From assembly GCF_000143415.4 (NCBI RefSeq), contig NW_003314319.1, positions 161,886 to 225,885 on the forward strand: DNA of 64,000 bases, read 5' to 3'. The stretch's first letter is position 1, and every line of letters starts with the position of its first letter. Both the position numbers and the translations under genes were made by a program. Under the pieces are notes generated by a model that was given only the letters and a program-made list of their open reading frames with translations, was not told the DNA's origin and made no database searches. This document shows, in pieces, positions 31,498 to 41,460 of this stretch. The DNA is from Selaginella moellendorffii. Taxonomy: Eukaryota > Streptophyta > Lycopodiopsida > Selaginellales > Selaginellaceae.

Positions 31498-33738
31498 ATG
31501 CCCTTGCTCCGGCATTTGCTGCAAAGAAGCCTAGAATCTTTGCCAGATCGCCGGGAGCCAGAAGAGCTCATCCATCTCCTCCACACCTGCGCATCCCTGC
31601 GATTGGTCGATGGTGGTAGGAAGCTCCACGCCCACATCTCCCGTCTGGGCCTTCTTGAAAGGGATGGGCGTCTCGCGAATCACCTCATCGACATGTATGG
31701 CAAGTGCGGGCATTTGGAGGATGCCAAGGCTGTGTTCCAAAGCCTTGACGCGAGTAAGAGGAGCTCTCTCTCGTGGAGCGCGCTCATCACGGCTCACGGC
31801 TCATGTGGATCGATCGGAGGAGCTGTTGGCCTGCTGGACGACATGGAGGAGCAGGGAATTCTCCCGGATCAAACCGCCCTCTTGACAGCGCTCAATCTTT
31901 GCTCCACACACGGCGCTCTTGCAGAGGGCATTGTGGTACACAAAAGAATAGCGGATCGTGGGCTGGAGAAGAATGTGATAATCTCAAATGCGATTACCAA
32001 CATGTATGGAAAATGCGGCAAGATTGACCAAGCCAAAGATTTCTTCGATAGAATGTATTTCCGAGACACAGTGTCTTGGAACACCATTGTTTCAGCATAT
32101 GCCCAAAATGGGCATCAGTCAGATGCAGTAAAAATGCTCTTTGTCATGCAGCTCGAGGGTGTCAAGATTGGAAAAATTGGATTTGTTACACTCCTCAAGG
32201 CTTGCTGCGACAAAATTTTCCTGAAGAGCGGCAGACTCATTCACTCTTGTCTTGCGGAGGATGGTCTCCATGAGACAGACGTCACTGCCGGAACGAGCCT
32301 CGTTCATATGTATGCAAAGTGTGGCAGCCTTGCGGAAGCGCAAGAGATTTTTGAGCGGATGAGCTGCAAGAACAAGTTTGCATGGTCTGCTATGATCAGC
32401 GCTTACGTAGAACACGAAGAAACGAGATCTGCTCTTGAGTGTTTTCGTTTGATGCTGCTCAATGGTGTCGAGCCAGATGAGATAACTTTCGTGGCGGTTT
32501 TAGAGGCTTGCGGCGTCCCCAAGGCTGGATGTTTTGTCCATGGCTTGATCCAAGAGTGTGGCTTCCAGAGCGTCCCATTTGTAGGAAACGCGCTGATAAC
32601 CATGTATGGGAGGTGTGGCAGCGCAGATGAATCGAGGAGAGTTTTCGAGAGCATGGATTGTCCAAACGCAGTCGCCTGGTCGTCGATCATTGCAGCTCTC
32701 GCGGAGCAAGGCAATGGAAAAGGACCGGAGGCGATGGTGTTTCTTTGGCGCATGCAGCTAGAGAGCGTGAAGCCAAACAACGTAACTCTGGTGGCGGCGC
32801 TCAATGCGTGCTCGTCCCCGGCATTTCTGCGCGAGGGCCGACAGATTCACGCTCTAGCCGTGGAGTCTGGCTATGACACCTCTGACAAGATCGTGGGGAA
32901 CGCGCTCGTCAACATGTTTGCAAAGTGTGGGAGCTTGCTTGATGCACGAGAAGCCTTCGCCAAGATCTCTCACAAGGATGCGACGTCGTGGAACGCCTTG
33001 ATCACGATCTACGCACAGAACCAGCATGGAAAAATCGCACTCGATTCGCTAAAACGCATGCAGCTGGAAGGATTCCGGATGAACAAGCACACTTTCGTAA
33101 ATGCTATCATTGCCTGCACGGAGATCTCCTCCTTGAAAGATGGCAAGCGCATCCACGGCTGGATTCGCGAGAGAGGAATGGATCTGGACGTTCTACTCGG
33201 CAACGCAGTGCTCAATCTCTACAGCAAATGCGGGAGCCTGGACGCCGCGTACGCGGTGTTCCTCCAGCTGCGAAGAGAAGACGTGATAACCTGGAATGCA
33301 ATGGTGGGAGCCTACGCTCGCCACGGCCACGCGGAGCGAGCTCTCACGCTTTTCCGAGTGATGCAAATGGGATCCGGCACCATGCCAAACTCCATCACCT
33401 TCGTCAGCGTCCTCTCCGCGTGTAGCCACGCCGGGCTCTTGGAGGACGCTCACTCCAGCTTTGTGTCGATGAGGAGCGACTATGGGATCGCCCCCGCTGC
33501 GAAGCACTACGTGTGCATGGTCGATCTTCTCGGGCGAGCCGGGAAGTTTGAGGAGATGGTACGTTTCGTGGGAAGCTCTCCAGTGGAGAGCGATGCCGTG
33601 GTGTGGAGGGCCGTGCTGGCGGCTTGCAGAAGCCACGGCAAAGTTGAGATTGGGAACCGAGCTGTTAAGCGGCTCTTGGAGCTGGAGCCGGGCTCACAAA
33701 CAGCTTACATTGCTCTTGTTCATAATTATACCTTTTAA
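31498..33738 (+). CDS. PLS-class pentatricopeptide repeat protein without E+/DYW end
   Basis: Intronless protein of 746 residues from the ATG at 31498 (MPLLRHLLQRSLES). Open frame upstream of this lacks an ATG. The basic, Leu/Arg-rich N-terminus resembles an organelle targeting peptide. PPR repeats follow with typical signatures: LIDMYGKCGHLEDAKAVF, NAITNMYGKCGKIDQAKDFF, VSWNTIVSAYAQNGH, NALVNMFAKCGSLLDAREAF, VSVLSACSHAGLLEDA, and an E-like region with HYVCMVDLLGRAGKFEEM and WRAVLAACRSHG. The protein stops shortly after, where E+ and DYW domains would begin in editing factors. Such proteins bind organellar RNA and specify C-to-U editing or other maturation; a partner with a DYW domain would be needed for editing. 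Confidence 0.93.
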   Translation: MPLLRHLLQRSLESLPDRREPEELIHLLHTCASLRLVDGGRKLHAHISRLGLLERDGRLANHLIDMYGKCGHLEDAKAVFQSLDASKRSSLSWSALITAHGSCGSIGGAVGLLDDMEEQGILPDQTALLTALNLCSTHGALAEGIVVHKRIADRGLEKNVIISNAITNMYGKCGKIDQAKDFFDRMYFRDTVSWNTIVSAYAQNGHQSDAVKMLFVMQLEGVKIGKIGFVTLLKACCDKIFLKSGRLIHSCLAEDGLHETDVTAGTSLVHMYAKCGSLAEAQEIFERMSCKNKFAWSAMISAYVEHEETRSALECFRLMLLNGVEPDEITFVAVLEACGVPKAGCFVHGLIQECGFQSVPFVGNALITMYGRCGSADESRRVFESMDCPNAVAWSSIIAALAEQGNGKGPEAMVFLWRMQLESVKPNNVTLVAALNACSSPAFLREGRQIHALAVESGYDTSDKIVGNALVNMFAKCGSLLDAREAFAKISHKDATSWNALITIYAQNQHGKIALDSLKRMQLEGFRMNKHTFVNAIIACTEISSLKDGKRIHGWIRERGMDLDVLLGNAVLNLYSKCGSLDAAYAVFLQLRREDVITWNAMVGAYARHGHAERALTLFRVMQMGSGTMPNSITFVSVLSACSHAGLLEDAHSSFVSMRSDYGIAPAAKHYVCMVDLLGRAGKFEEMVRFVGSSPVESDAVVWRAVLAACRSHGKVEIGNRAVKRLLELEPGSQTAYIALVHNYTF

Positions 33739-33934
33739 TTATAGAATAATAATTGCATTTCTATATTCACGGCAGTGAATTGCAGACGTCTGCAAGGGAA
33801 ATCTATTAGATTGAATTGATATACCTCGACAAGAGAGGAGCACGAGCAATCAATTGTAGCAGGCGCTGATTTCCAATTGAAATGGGAGGGAAAAATACTA
33901 GATGATTTAAGAGAATTAGCAGAGTACACGTACT
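33739..33934. repeat. Dispersed repeat shared with 18956-19100
   Basis: Contains TTCACGGCAGT near 33770 and a core ATCAATTGTAGCAGGC near 33850, both also present in the same order near 18958 and 19050. The nature of the repeat is unknown. Confidence 0.45.
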
Positions 33935-34258
33935 CGGAAAGTCAAGCTCGCTACGGATGCCAGGAGAAATATCTCCTAGCCTAGGCAGCTCTACTATTTG
34001 GACTTGTCAGAAAATCTTCTGGGTGGCAGCCTTCCAGCTTCTCTGGGCAAGTCTTCGAGCCTCTCCATTCTCATGGTGGCAAGGAACAAGCTTCGAAAAC
34101 TGGATTTCGGCCAGCTCCACCGGCTGGTTCACTTGGATCTCTCCCACAACGAGTTTGAAGGAGATCTATCAGCGTTGACTTCCAACACCAGCAACATCAG
34201 GATTGCAATGCCTGCTGCAAATCGGATTATCAGCCACGCACCTCTACTTCCATTTTGA
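33935..34258 (+). pseudogene. Leucine-rich-repeat protein fragment
   Basis: The plus strand reads LDLSENLLGGSLPASLGKSS and LVHLDLSHNEFEGDL, typical extracellular plant LRRs. The preceding codons (PGEISPSLGS) are in another frame, which shows a frameshift near 33990. No start, signal peptide, membrane segment or kinase is attached. It neighbours the PPR gene as the LRR relic at 25.2-26.0 kb neighbours the PPR relic. Confidence 0.7.
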
Positions 34259-34280
34259 GTATACAAATTTACAAATGGTG

Positions 34281-36563
34281 TTAAATATAGTCTTGTCTTT
34301 TGCCAGCAGCGTGAAGATTGGCAACCAACACATATGGAGAGCCACATTCAGGCCTAAACTCCACAATTTTCTCAGCTGCCCGAGCTGCCAGATCGTCGTT
34401 CTCGTAGAAAGTTGACGCTGCTAGCAAGCTCCCCCATGTAGCACCATGAGCGGCAAACGGCATCTTGTCTGTCACCTCTTCGGCACTATCAAGCTGCCCA
34501 GACCTCGCCAGAATGTCAACAACGCAGCAGTAGTGCTCCCGCGTGGGAGTCAACCCAAAGTCAGCGCGCATTGACACAAACTGTGTCAACGCCTCATTGA
34601 CAAGCCCGGAATGGCTGCACCAGGCCAGAATGGTCGCAAAGGCGATCCTGTCCGGCGCAACCCCTACCAAGTTCATCATCCGGAAGAGAAAGAGGGCTTT
34701 CCCTGCTGGCGCATGAGCCTTGATCATGGCATTCCACGACACGAGGTCCCGAACAGGCATTTCATGGAAAGTTGTGAGAGCTTCCTGAAAGAAGCCGTTT
34801 TGCTCGTAGGCCGAGGTCATAATGTTCCATGCTGTGACATCGCGAGAGGGCATGGATGCAAATAGTTCCCTGGCCTCGCTCACTCTGCCGTAGTGAGAGA
34901 GCCCCGTGATCACTGTGCTCCATGACACAACGTGCCTCTGCGGCATTCTGTCGAATGCGAGCCTGGCCTCATCCAAGCAGGAGAATTGGCAGTAGACTGC
35001 GATCATGGTGTTCCAAGACACTAGGGTTCTCTCAGGCATAGATTTGAATCTAGTTTGGCACTGCTCCAAGCAGCCATTCGTCCCAAATGCCACGAGCTCT
35101 ACATTCCATGAGATGACACTGTGTTTTGGCATCCTTTCCAGGACCTGCAAGGCTTGAGCGAGACGCCCCGCTTGAGAAAACCCGGAAAGTAACGAGTTCC
35201 ACGAAAATGGATCCCTTTCGGGCATAGCATCGAAGCACGTCTTCATTTCTTCAACGTATCCAAGTTGGGCATTTGCTGCAACAACGGCATTCCAGGAGAC
35301 GACATTGCAGGACGGCATTTTCTGGAACATGATCTTCACAAGATTAATGGAGCTGTTCTGTGCGCCAGATGACATCAAAGCAGTCCAGGAGATCACGTTT
35401 CTTTCAGGCATTTGATCAAACATAAACTTTGCGCGATCAACACACCCGCTTTGAGCATAGGCTGACACTGCAATATTCCACGACACTAAGCTTCTGCATG
35501 GCATTTTATCAAACATCATCCTTGTCATGTCAATCTTACCATTCTGTAGAAATGATTTTGCTAGAGCATTCCAGGTACCCGCTGCTTTGCCTTGCGTTGA
35601 ATCAAACATCTCTTTTGCCTGATCAAGATGCCCCGCCCGGGCGTACAGTAAAATCATCACATTGCAAGCGATCAAATCCCTTTCCTCCATTGCAAGAAAT
35701 ATCCTCCTTGCCTGCGCATCCATTCCATTTTGCGCAAACGCAGTGATCATGGCCGTTGACGACACGGCATCGTGAAGTGGCATCCTCTCAAACACGGCAC
35801 TGGCGCCCAGGATATGCCCGGCTTGGGCATACGCATTGAATATCCTTGTCCAGGACAAAGAATTCTGTGACGGCATAACGTCAAACAGGGCTTTGGAATC
35901 CTCCAGACGAAGACCCGGTGCTTCGGCAAATGTGGAAATCAGGCAGTTCCATGCTACCTCGTTCCGCTTAGGCATCCTGTCAAAGAACTTTCTAGCCAGA
36001 TCAAATTGAAGGTACCGTACAAATGCCGTTATCATCAAGTTCCAGGTGATTAGATCGCGCCCGCGCATGCCATCGAACATCAATCGAGCGTCTTCAAAAT
36101 ATCCGTTCTGGGCATATGCAGTAATCATGGAGTTCCAGGAAACTGTATCAGGCATGGGGGCTCGATCGAACAAAAGCTTGGCTTCTTTCAGTCGCCCGTT
36201 TTGGTTGTAGACATTGAGCATAATGTTGCATGATCTGGTGTCAGGGTTCGGGATAGAGGCGAAGATCTCCAAGGCCTGCTGCAGTTCCCCGCAAGCGCCA
36301 TACATGAGCACCAGATGATCCGCCAGGAACTTGCAATGGCGGAGAGTGGAAGCAAGAATGGAGCTGTGGAGCCTCCTGCCTTCGTCGAGATCTTTGCTCC
36401 TGGCACATGCCTTGAGACAGCGTCCAAGTTCTTCCACAGATCCATTGCACCACGGGATCTTGCTGGAGCTGCCATATTGTGCTGTGAGAATCTTTCTGAA
36501 TCCTTCAGTAGGCCATGCAATCATGAAAACATTGGAAGACAATATGATAATATGGTTTGACAT
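34281..36563 (-). CDS. Pentatricopeptide repeat protein, S-motif rich, without E+/DYW end
   Basis: Intronless protein of 760 residues. The ATG at 36563 is chosen; the ATG at 36524 (MIAWPTEG) is an alternative. After an N-terminal region with LGRCLKACARSKDLDEGRRLH, there is a long run of about 31-residue repeats of the form FDxMPxRxVVSWNxMIxAYAQxG (for example FDQMPERNVISWTALMSSGAQ near 35430-35360). It closes with ILAWCSHSGLVNEALTQF, HYCCVVDILARSGQLDSAEEV and a short E-like tail. The run of 31-residue S-type motifs is characteristic of lycophyte PPR proteins of organelle RNA processing. A relic of a duplicate lies at 26145-26240. Confidence 0.92.
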   Translation of the reverse strand: MSNHIIILSSNVFMIAWPTEGFRKILTAQYGSSSKIPWCNGSVEELGRCLKACARSKDLDEGRRLHSSILASTLRHCKFLADHLVLMYGACGELQQALEIFASIPNPDTRSCNIMLNVYNQNGRLKEAKLLFDRAPMPDTVSWNSMITAYAQNGYFEDARLMFDGMRGRDLITWNLMITAFVRYLQFDLARKFFDRMPKRNEVAWNCLISTFAEAPGLRLEDSKALFDVMPSQNSLSWTRIFNAYAQAGHILGASAVFERMPLHDAVSSTAMITAFAQNGMDAQARRIFLAMEERDLIACNVMILLYARAGHLDQAKEMFDSTQGKAAGTWNALAKSFLQNGKIDMTRMMFDKMPCRSLVSWNIAVSAYAQSGCVDRAKFMFDQMPERNVISWTALMSSGAQNSSINLVKIMFQKMPSCNVVSWNAVVAANAQLGYVEEMKTCFDAMPERDPFSWNSLLSGFSQAGRLAQALQVLERMPKHSVISWNVELVAFGTNGCLEQCQTRFKSMPERTLVSWNTMIAVYCQFSCLDEARLAFDRMPQRHVVSWSTVITGLSHYGRVSEARELFASMPSRDVTAWNIMTSAYEQNGFFQEALTTFHEMPVRDLVSWNAMIKAHAPAGKALFLFRMMNLVGVAPDRIAFATILAWCSHSGLVNEALTQFVSMRADFGLTPTREHYCCVVDILARSGQLDSAEEVTDKMPFAAHGATWGSLLAASTFYENDDLAARAAEKIVEFRPECGSPYVLVANLHAAGKRQDYI

Positions 36564-36590
36564 TAATATTTAACTATTATTACTATAAAT

Positions 36591-37130
36591 TCAAATTTGA
36601 GAGATCTCGTGTATTGTAAACCTGAAGTTTTCCAGAATGTTTGCCATCCAGTAGACATTTGTGATGTGCTCGTCATACAAGGTTGACTTGTAGATTGGTG
36701 GATTTTTCTCGTTGTTAAGTTCTGGCAGAGGCCCTACCACAGCATCCAGTGATGGATTGCAAAATGTCGTGATGGTGATCAGGCTGGACAAGGACCCGGT
36801 GCTCAAAACTCTTGTATTTTCCATTGTTCAAGATCTGGATGGAAGAGAATAGAACCATGATTCAATCAATCAAAGTACTATAAAAGTGGTTATTCAACTT
36901 ACTTCTCCAATTTTCACGATGAACGCATTTTTTATAGGCTTCTAAGTCGTACCAAAGATTGCCCTTTCTGGCCTGGAGTCCGCCAATCTGGCAGATAATA
37001 ATTCAATTGCAAAATCATCTCAGAGTCTCCAAACAATTTCGCCAGGCAGCTTGAATCCAGCCCGAGTCCTTTAGACAACGCTGACAGCAGTCATGCTTTG
37101 AAACATAGTTGGAGGTGAGCTTCCTCCGGA
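36591..37130 (-). pseudogene. Degraded duplicate of the 2-oxoglutarate dioxygenase
   Basis: Homologous to the gene at 26299-27523. Exon 4 is readable (FCNPSLDAVVGPLPELNNEKNP... to VYWMANILENF). Part of exon 3 (37100-36900) survives, but the segment encoding NYYPPCP and the HxD iron motif has been deleted and the frame is broken. Exons 1 and 2 are missing. It keeps the divergent arrangement with the carrier pseudogene. Confidence 0.85.
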
Positions 37131-37228
37131 CAACCTGTGCTTGAATTTCATCCATACTTTTCTTTTCTCGAACGCGCTCCACTTGTTTCAGCGGTTTTTC
37201 AGCCCAAACTGTAGCTTCCCAGGATCAT

Positions 37229-38686
37229 GATCAAACACCTCTACAAAAGTCGATCTTCCTCATGATCTCCTCCGGAGGATCACTCAACAATTTCAGCCTC
37301 TTCTCGCAGCATCTCAAGCTGTCCCTCGACTACAATCAAAAGAAATATTAACACCATAAGCTTCTTCAAAGATGTTGGCACTAGCGTCGCCATTCTCTCC
37401 GGCCTCGTCTATGATCTCACCGGGCCCTTGCTCCTCCTTGGATTCGCGCTAAACTTTGCTGGATACTCCATGATATGGCTGGCTACAACGGAGAGAATCG
37501 CGCACCCCCATATCTGGGAGCTGTGCTTCTATCTCTTTATGATCGGCGCGTCGGCAGGCTTCACCACCACAGCTGTTCTTGTGTCCTGTGCCAAGAATTT
37601 CCCCAAGAACCAGGGCATGGTTCTTATTGAGCGTTACGATCTTCTCTCGCAGCAATGATTCCTTCATCCTCTTCCTCTTTCTGGCCCGGTTTCCATCGCT
37701 CTTGTGCCTACTCTTCGCGTTTGTCATTCGATCTCTCGACATCGGCGAGAACGCTCTTCGTCTTCTTGTAGGTAACTTTGATCCTGGCTGGATATCTCAT
37801 GGCGATTGTCATCCTCCAGCATTTCGTGCGCCTAGAATCTTGGATCATCAAGGCCTTCTTTTCATCATGCTGCTCATCCTCTCCTTCCCGGCAATACAAA
37901 TCCCTCAGGTAGATCATCAAGATGGTAAGAACGTGGTCAATGTAGATCCTCTGGATCATGGAGCAAACGCCGCTGCTTCACCTATCAGCTCGATCTTCTC
38001 CAAAGGACTGCCAGTCAAGCGAGGGGACGATTTCACAATCCTCCAGGCGCTCTGTAGCATCGACGTGCTTCTCATTTTTGCAGCGTCAACGTGTGGCATT
38101 GGCGCTGTGCTCACGGTGACCAACAATTTCGGCCAGATTGGATCGTCCCTGGGGTACTCCCAGGCCGGAACAAACACTTTCATCGCGCTGCTCAGTATCT
38201 GGGACTTCATACGTGGCGTTGGCTGCAGCTTCATCTCGGATACGTGCCTCGCCAGCTATGGCGTCTCAAGGCCCTTCTTCCTGTGCCTGGTTCTCTTGCT
38301 TCACTCCCTTGGGAGCTTGATAATCGCTCTTGGACTTCCCGGAGCGCTCTTCTACGGCTCGGTTTTGATCGGGCTGTCAATCGGTGGGCAGTGGTCTAGA
38401 CCATGATAGCGGAGATCTTCGGGCTCAGCTTCCAGCTCCAAAACGTAACTTACGTCGCCAAGGCGCTGGGAACGTATGTTTTGTCGTCCGTGTGGCCGGA
38501 GTTTTATACGATCGCGAGAGTAAGCTTGGATCGAGAGATGACGAGCTTCTTTGCCATCGATCGCATTGCTACAGAGCAACCTTCTTCGTCATGGCTGGAG
38601 TGTGCTTGTTTGCAGCCGTTGTGATATTGTCCATGAGAACCGCAAAGCTTTATAGTGTCACTGTTCGAAAGAGACTCACTGGTTAG
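37229..38686 (+). pseudogene. Degraded duplicate of the nodulin-like MFS carrier
   Basis: Collinear with 28051-29718 at high identity. A deletion after the ATG (near 37252) removes the first membrane segment start. One inserted base near 37345 creates a TAA. Further deletions lie near 37420, 37630 (loss of LSLLDSTQGLS) and 37900. The segment encoding QWSVLYTM is shortened near 38397 and ends with TAG. The long open stretch 37579-38406 mixes true and shifted frames. No functional carrier can be made. Confidence 0.9.
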
Positions 38687-38869
38687 ACGCTTTGATGTAT
38701 TGACTTCGCCGCAAGAACAGCAAACTTCTATAAAGCCACTCACTGCCGATTAGTAAAAAAAGCTCGAAGGAAGGTCATACCTTCACTTCCAAAACATTTG
38801 TCTCTCGGTTGATGATAGAAACTCGTTGTACAGTCGATCATATACAACTATATGTAGATATTTCTGTTT

Positions 38870-40437
38870 TCAACGCTGTTGTTGCTCTTCTGTGTCCTGT
38901 AACGAGGGAGGGGGAGGAGGGAGAGGAGGTGAAGGGGACGATGGTTTGAGTGGCTCTATCTGTGCAATCTCGAGTAAAAGTTTGTGGAGTGACTGTGGCT
39001 TGGAGAAGAATGGGGAGTGATCGCTGCCTTTGAGAAGAAATACCTTCTCGGGGGGGTTGCTGCTTATCAGTCTCTCTTGGAGGGCCGGCGTTAGTGCGCA
39101 ATCGTCGGTTGTCTGGATGAAAAATCTCCGCACGCTACCATATCTTTCCTGTGTTAGGCACAGCCTCTCCAGGGTTGGAGCAAATGGCACGGGCCTCAGA
39201 GAAACGGTCGCCAGTGCTACGTCCTGTTAAACAAAGCAAAAAAGAAAAGCTTCTTTTTCAGTCACCGTGCTGGCTACTAAAAACCACGAGAAAGTACGTA
39301 CCTTTGCGGGGCTTTGGTTGAAAAACAAATCCTTGATCAGGCTTTTGTCAAACTCGAGAGCCGTGGGAACAGACGAGCTACCGTTCGCGTATACAAACTG
39401 TTGAGCCTTGGGTAGAAGATCGTCTGCAGTGATTAACTGCAATCACAACACAATCGAAATCATGTTTGTGGTGATCACAAGTTTTATATGGAGTTTACCT
39501 CTGGAGCAAAGATGTCGGACGCCCTCTGCCCGTTCGCCACCATTGCCGCAGAGACGAAAACAGCCTTGCAGATTTTGGTGGGGAAAGCTTCCATGGCGTA
39601 GGAGATGCAAGCGCCACCAAAGTCGTGGCCAACGAGTATCACCTGAAAGCGCAAGAAAAGAGAGCGAAAAAGCGGAGGAAAAAAAAAGAGTATCTGTCAG
39701 ATAGTATGCTCACGGACGAGGAAGCGATTGAAGTTTTTAACGGGGTGTACCTTCTCATTGTCTGGAAGCTTTTCCAGGAGCGAGAGCAGCGGCTTTACGT
39801 ACTGTGAGAGCGTCGAGATTGTGTTTGGATCGGTGTGATCGATGCCGGAGCCAGTGAGATCCACGGTTGAGGCAGTGAAGCCAGACTCCTCCAGCAACGC
39901 GATGGATTTGTACCAGCACCACGCTCCATTCCCGGCTCCGTGAACCAGCACAAAGTGCTTGCTCTCGAGATTGTCAGGGAGACCTGGCTGGAAGAAAGAC
40001 AACAACAAAGAAAAACAGACCTCGATCATCAAAACACTCGCTCCATAAAACTATAGAACTGCTGGCTAGAGAACTACAAACAACTAGGAACTACTCGAGA
40101 ACTCCAACTAGGAACTTACCTTGATCCCATTGACGAGCTGGTGTGGCGGCACGACCGGATCCGAGATGGAGCGCGGCCTGGTGCTGGCGCTCCGCGGGAG
40201 CCTCTCCGGGAACAAGTTGGGATTGTTGCGCTGCGACGCGGCGCGCTCCAGCCGGATGGATTTCTGCTGCTGCTGCAGCGCAAACGCCAGCACCTGGCGC
40301 TCGATCAGCTCCTCCTCGAGCGCCTTTTGCTTCTTCTGCGCCGCCTTCCGAGCCGCCTTGTCCTTCTTGGCCGAGGAAGAAGAGGACGAGTTCTTCTTCC
40401 CTTTGCCCGACACCATCCTCGCCAGTCCATTCCCCAT
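38870..40437 (-). CDS. Methylesterase-like alpha/beta hydrolase with N-terminal extension (MES11-type)
   Basis: Exons in gene order 40437-40120, 39987-39751, 39642-39499, 39436-39302, 39223-38870, all phase 0, give 395 residues. Residues 1-106 are a Lys/Ser/Gln/Arg-rich extension with coiled-coil character, as in the extended methylesterases of Arabidopsis (MES11-15 group, annotated as chloroplastic). The hydrolase core starts with KHFVLVHGAGNGAWCWYK (oxyanion region). The elbow reads GHDFGG, with Asp192 where catalytic Ser is usual. His347 in GSDHSPF fits the catalytic His, and Asp318 or Asp319 may fit the acid. The Pro-rich tail SPSPPLPPPPPS is unusual. Family members cleave methyl esters of salicylate, jasmonate or auxin; activity of the Asp form is uncertain. 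Confidence 0.9.
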
Positions 40438-41418
40438 TTTGCTCTTGCTCTTGCTCTTGCTCGCTCGCTACAAAAAAGACCAAAATTCTCTCACGCTGCG
40501 CTACTATCTAGCTAAAACCCTGTCCGCGCGCGCGATCCATCCCTGGATCTACCTAAATGCGCGCCGCCAATCCCCCACGCATTCTCCCGGATCGCGCGCT
40601 TGTGGGAAGCCTAGCGGGCGCTGGATTGGCGCTCCTCCTCTCCCCGGGAATGAAAGAGAGCCGCCTTGTGGCGCCCTAAAACCCAGCCTTCATAAATTAT
40701 GAGAGCCCAGAGCTACCTCTCGCGGCATTTCCTTTAAGAGGATGATTGCCCGACCGTGTTGTTTCTCCTCTAAACAATCACTAAAGAAACCACTCACTCG
40801 CAAGGGAATTCCTGGGTAAAATTCGTAAAAAAAGGAAGATCAAACTGTGGATCGATTGGGTGCATAATCTCTGGGTACAATAATGTGCTCCCATGACTTT
40901 CTCTCGCGTCTCATTCCAATTTTTACTGCCCAAAACTCCCGCTTTCTGTCCGCCATAGCCGTATGCTCATGTCATCGCGGTGGTCTTGTACGCTGTACAC
41001 GGTGTACGTCATTCTCGGTAGCGTACAAACACCTGTATTCACCCACACTGTAGAGATTTTTTGGGTCGTTCCTTTTGGATTCACTGCGCAGTGTATTTTA
41101 GACTCTGGGAGGATTGCATTGTAGCTCTTTGTTCTCGGCGTAGACGACGCTGGAAATAGTTCGCCAAGCTTTTCCTTTCACAGGTGGCGAGTCCATTCCA
41201 TGTCCACCAAATGAGAAAAATCACCTTGACTTTGACTTTATCGTCCAGTCAAACGAGACCACTGGCAGTCAAATCTTATGCTCCAAATCCGCGTTTAAAC
41301 TTAGAAAAATATTTCGTGCTCTTCTCCTTACGAGCTAAGTTAGCACCAAAAAAATTGTTTATAGAGATTGGCTGACTTGCAGTGTTTGTGTTTCACTTGG
41401 TCTCTTCTATCATCGACC
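40438..41418. other. Intergenic region between hydrolase and BSP gene
   Basis: Divergent upstream region of about 1 kb. An open frame opposite the hydrolase exon (40121-40702) is an antisense shadow. The region carries a group of GTAC motifs. No other gene seen. Confidence 0.5.
40988..41026. promoter_or_regulatory. Cluster of four GTAC cores upstream of BSP gene
   Basis: GTAC at 40988-40991, 40995-40998, 41004-41007 and 41023-41026. GTAC is the core bound by plant SBP/SPL factors, including copper-response regulators. It lies about 440 bp upstream of the BSP start; binding is only inferred. Confidence 0.3.
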
Positions 41419-41425
41419 TATATAA
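41419..41425 (+). promoter_or_regulatory. TATA box of the BSP gene
   Basis: TATATAA 36-42 bp upstream of ATG 41461. It argues against the in-frame upstream start at 41368. Confidence 0.6.
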
Positions 41426-41460
41426 CAAACTCTTTCTCGCATAATTTCACAAGCATTTCA

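Noticed and set aside
37579-38406. 275-codon open frame as a functional short MFS carrier
   Set aside because: It starts in a shifted frame and lacks the first half; comparison with 28051-29718 shows several deletions.
40121-40702. 193-codon plus-strand frame opposite the hydrolase
   Set aside because: Antisense to the low-complexity first exon of the methylesterase-like gene.
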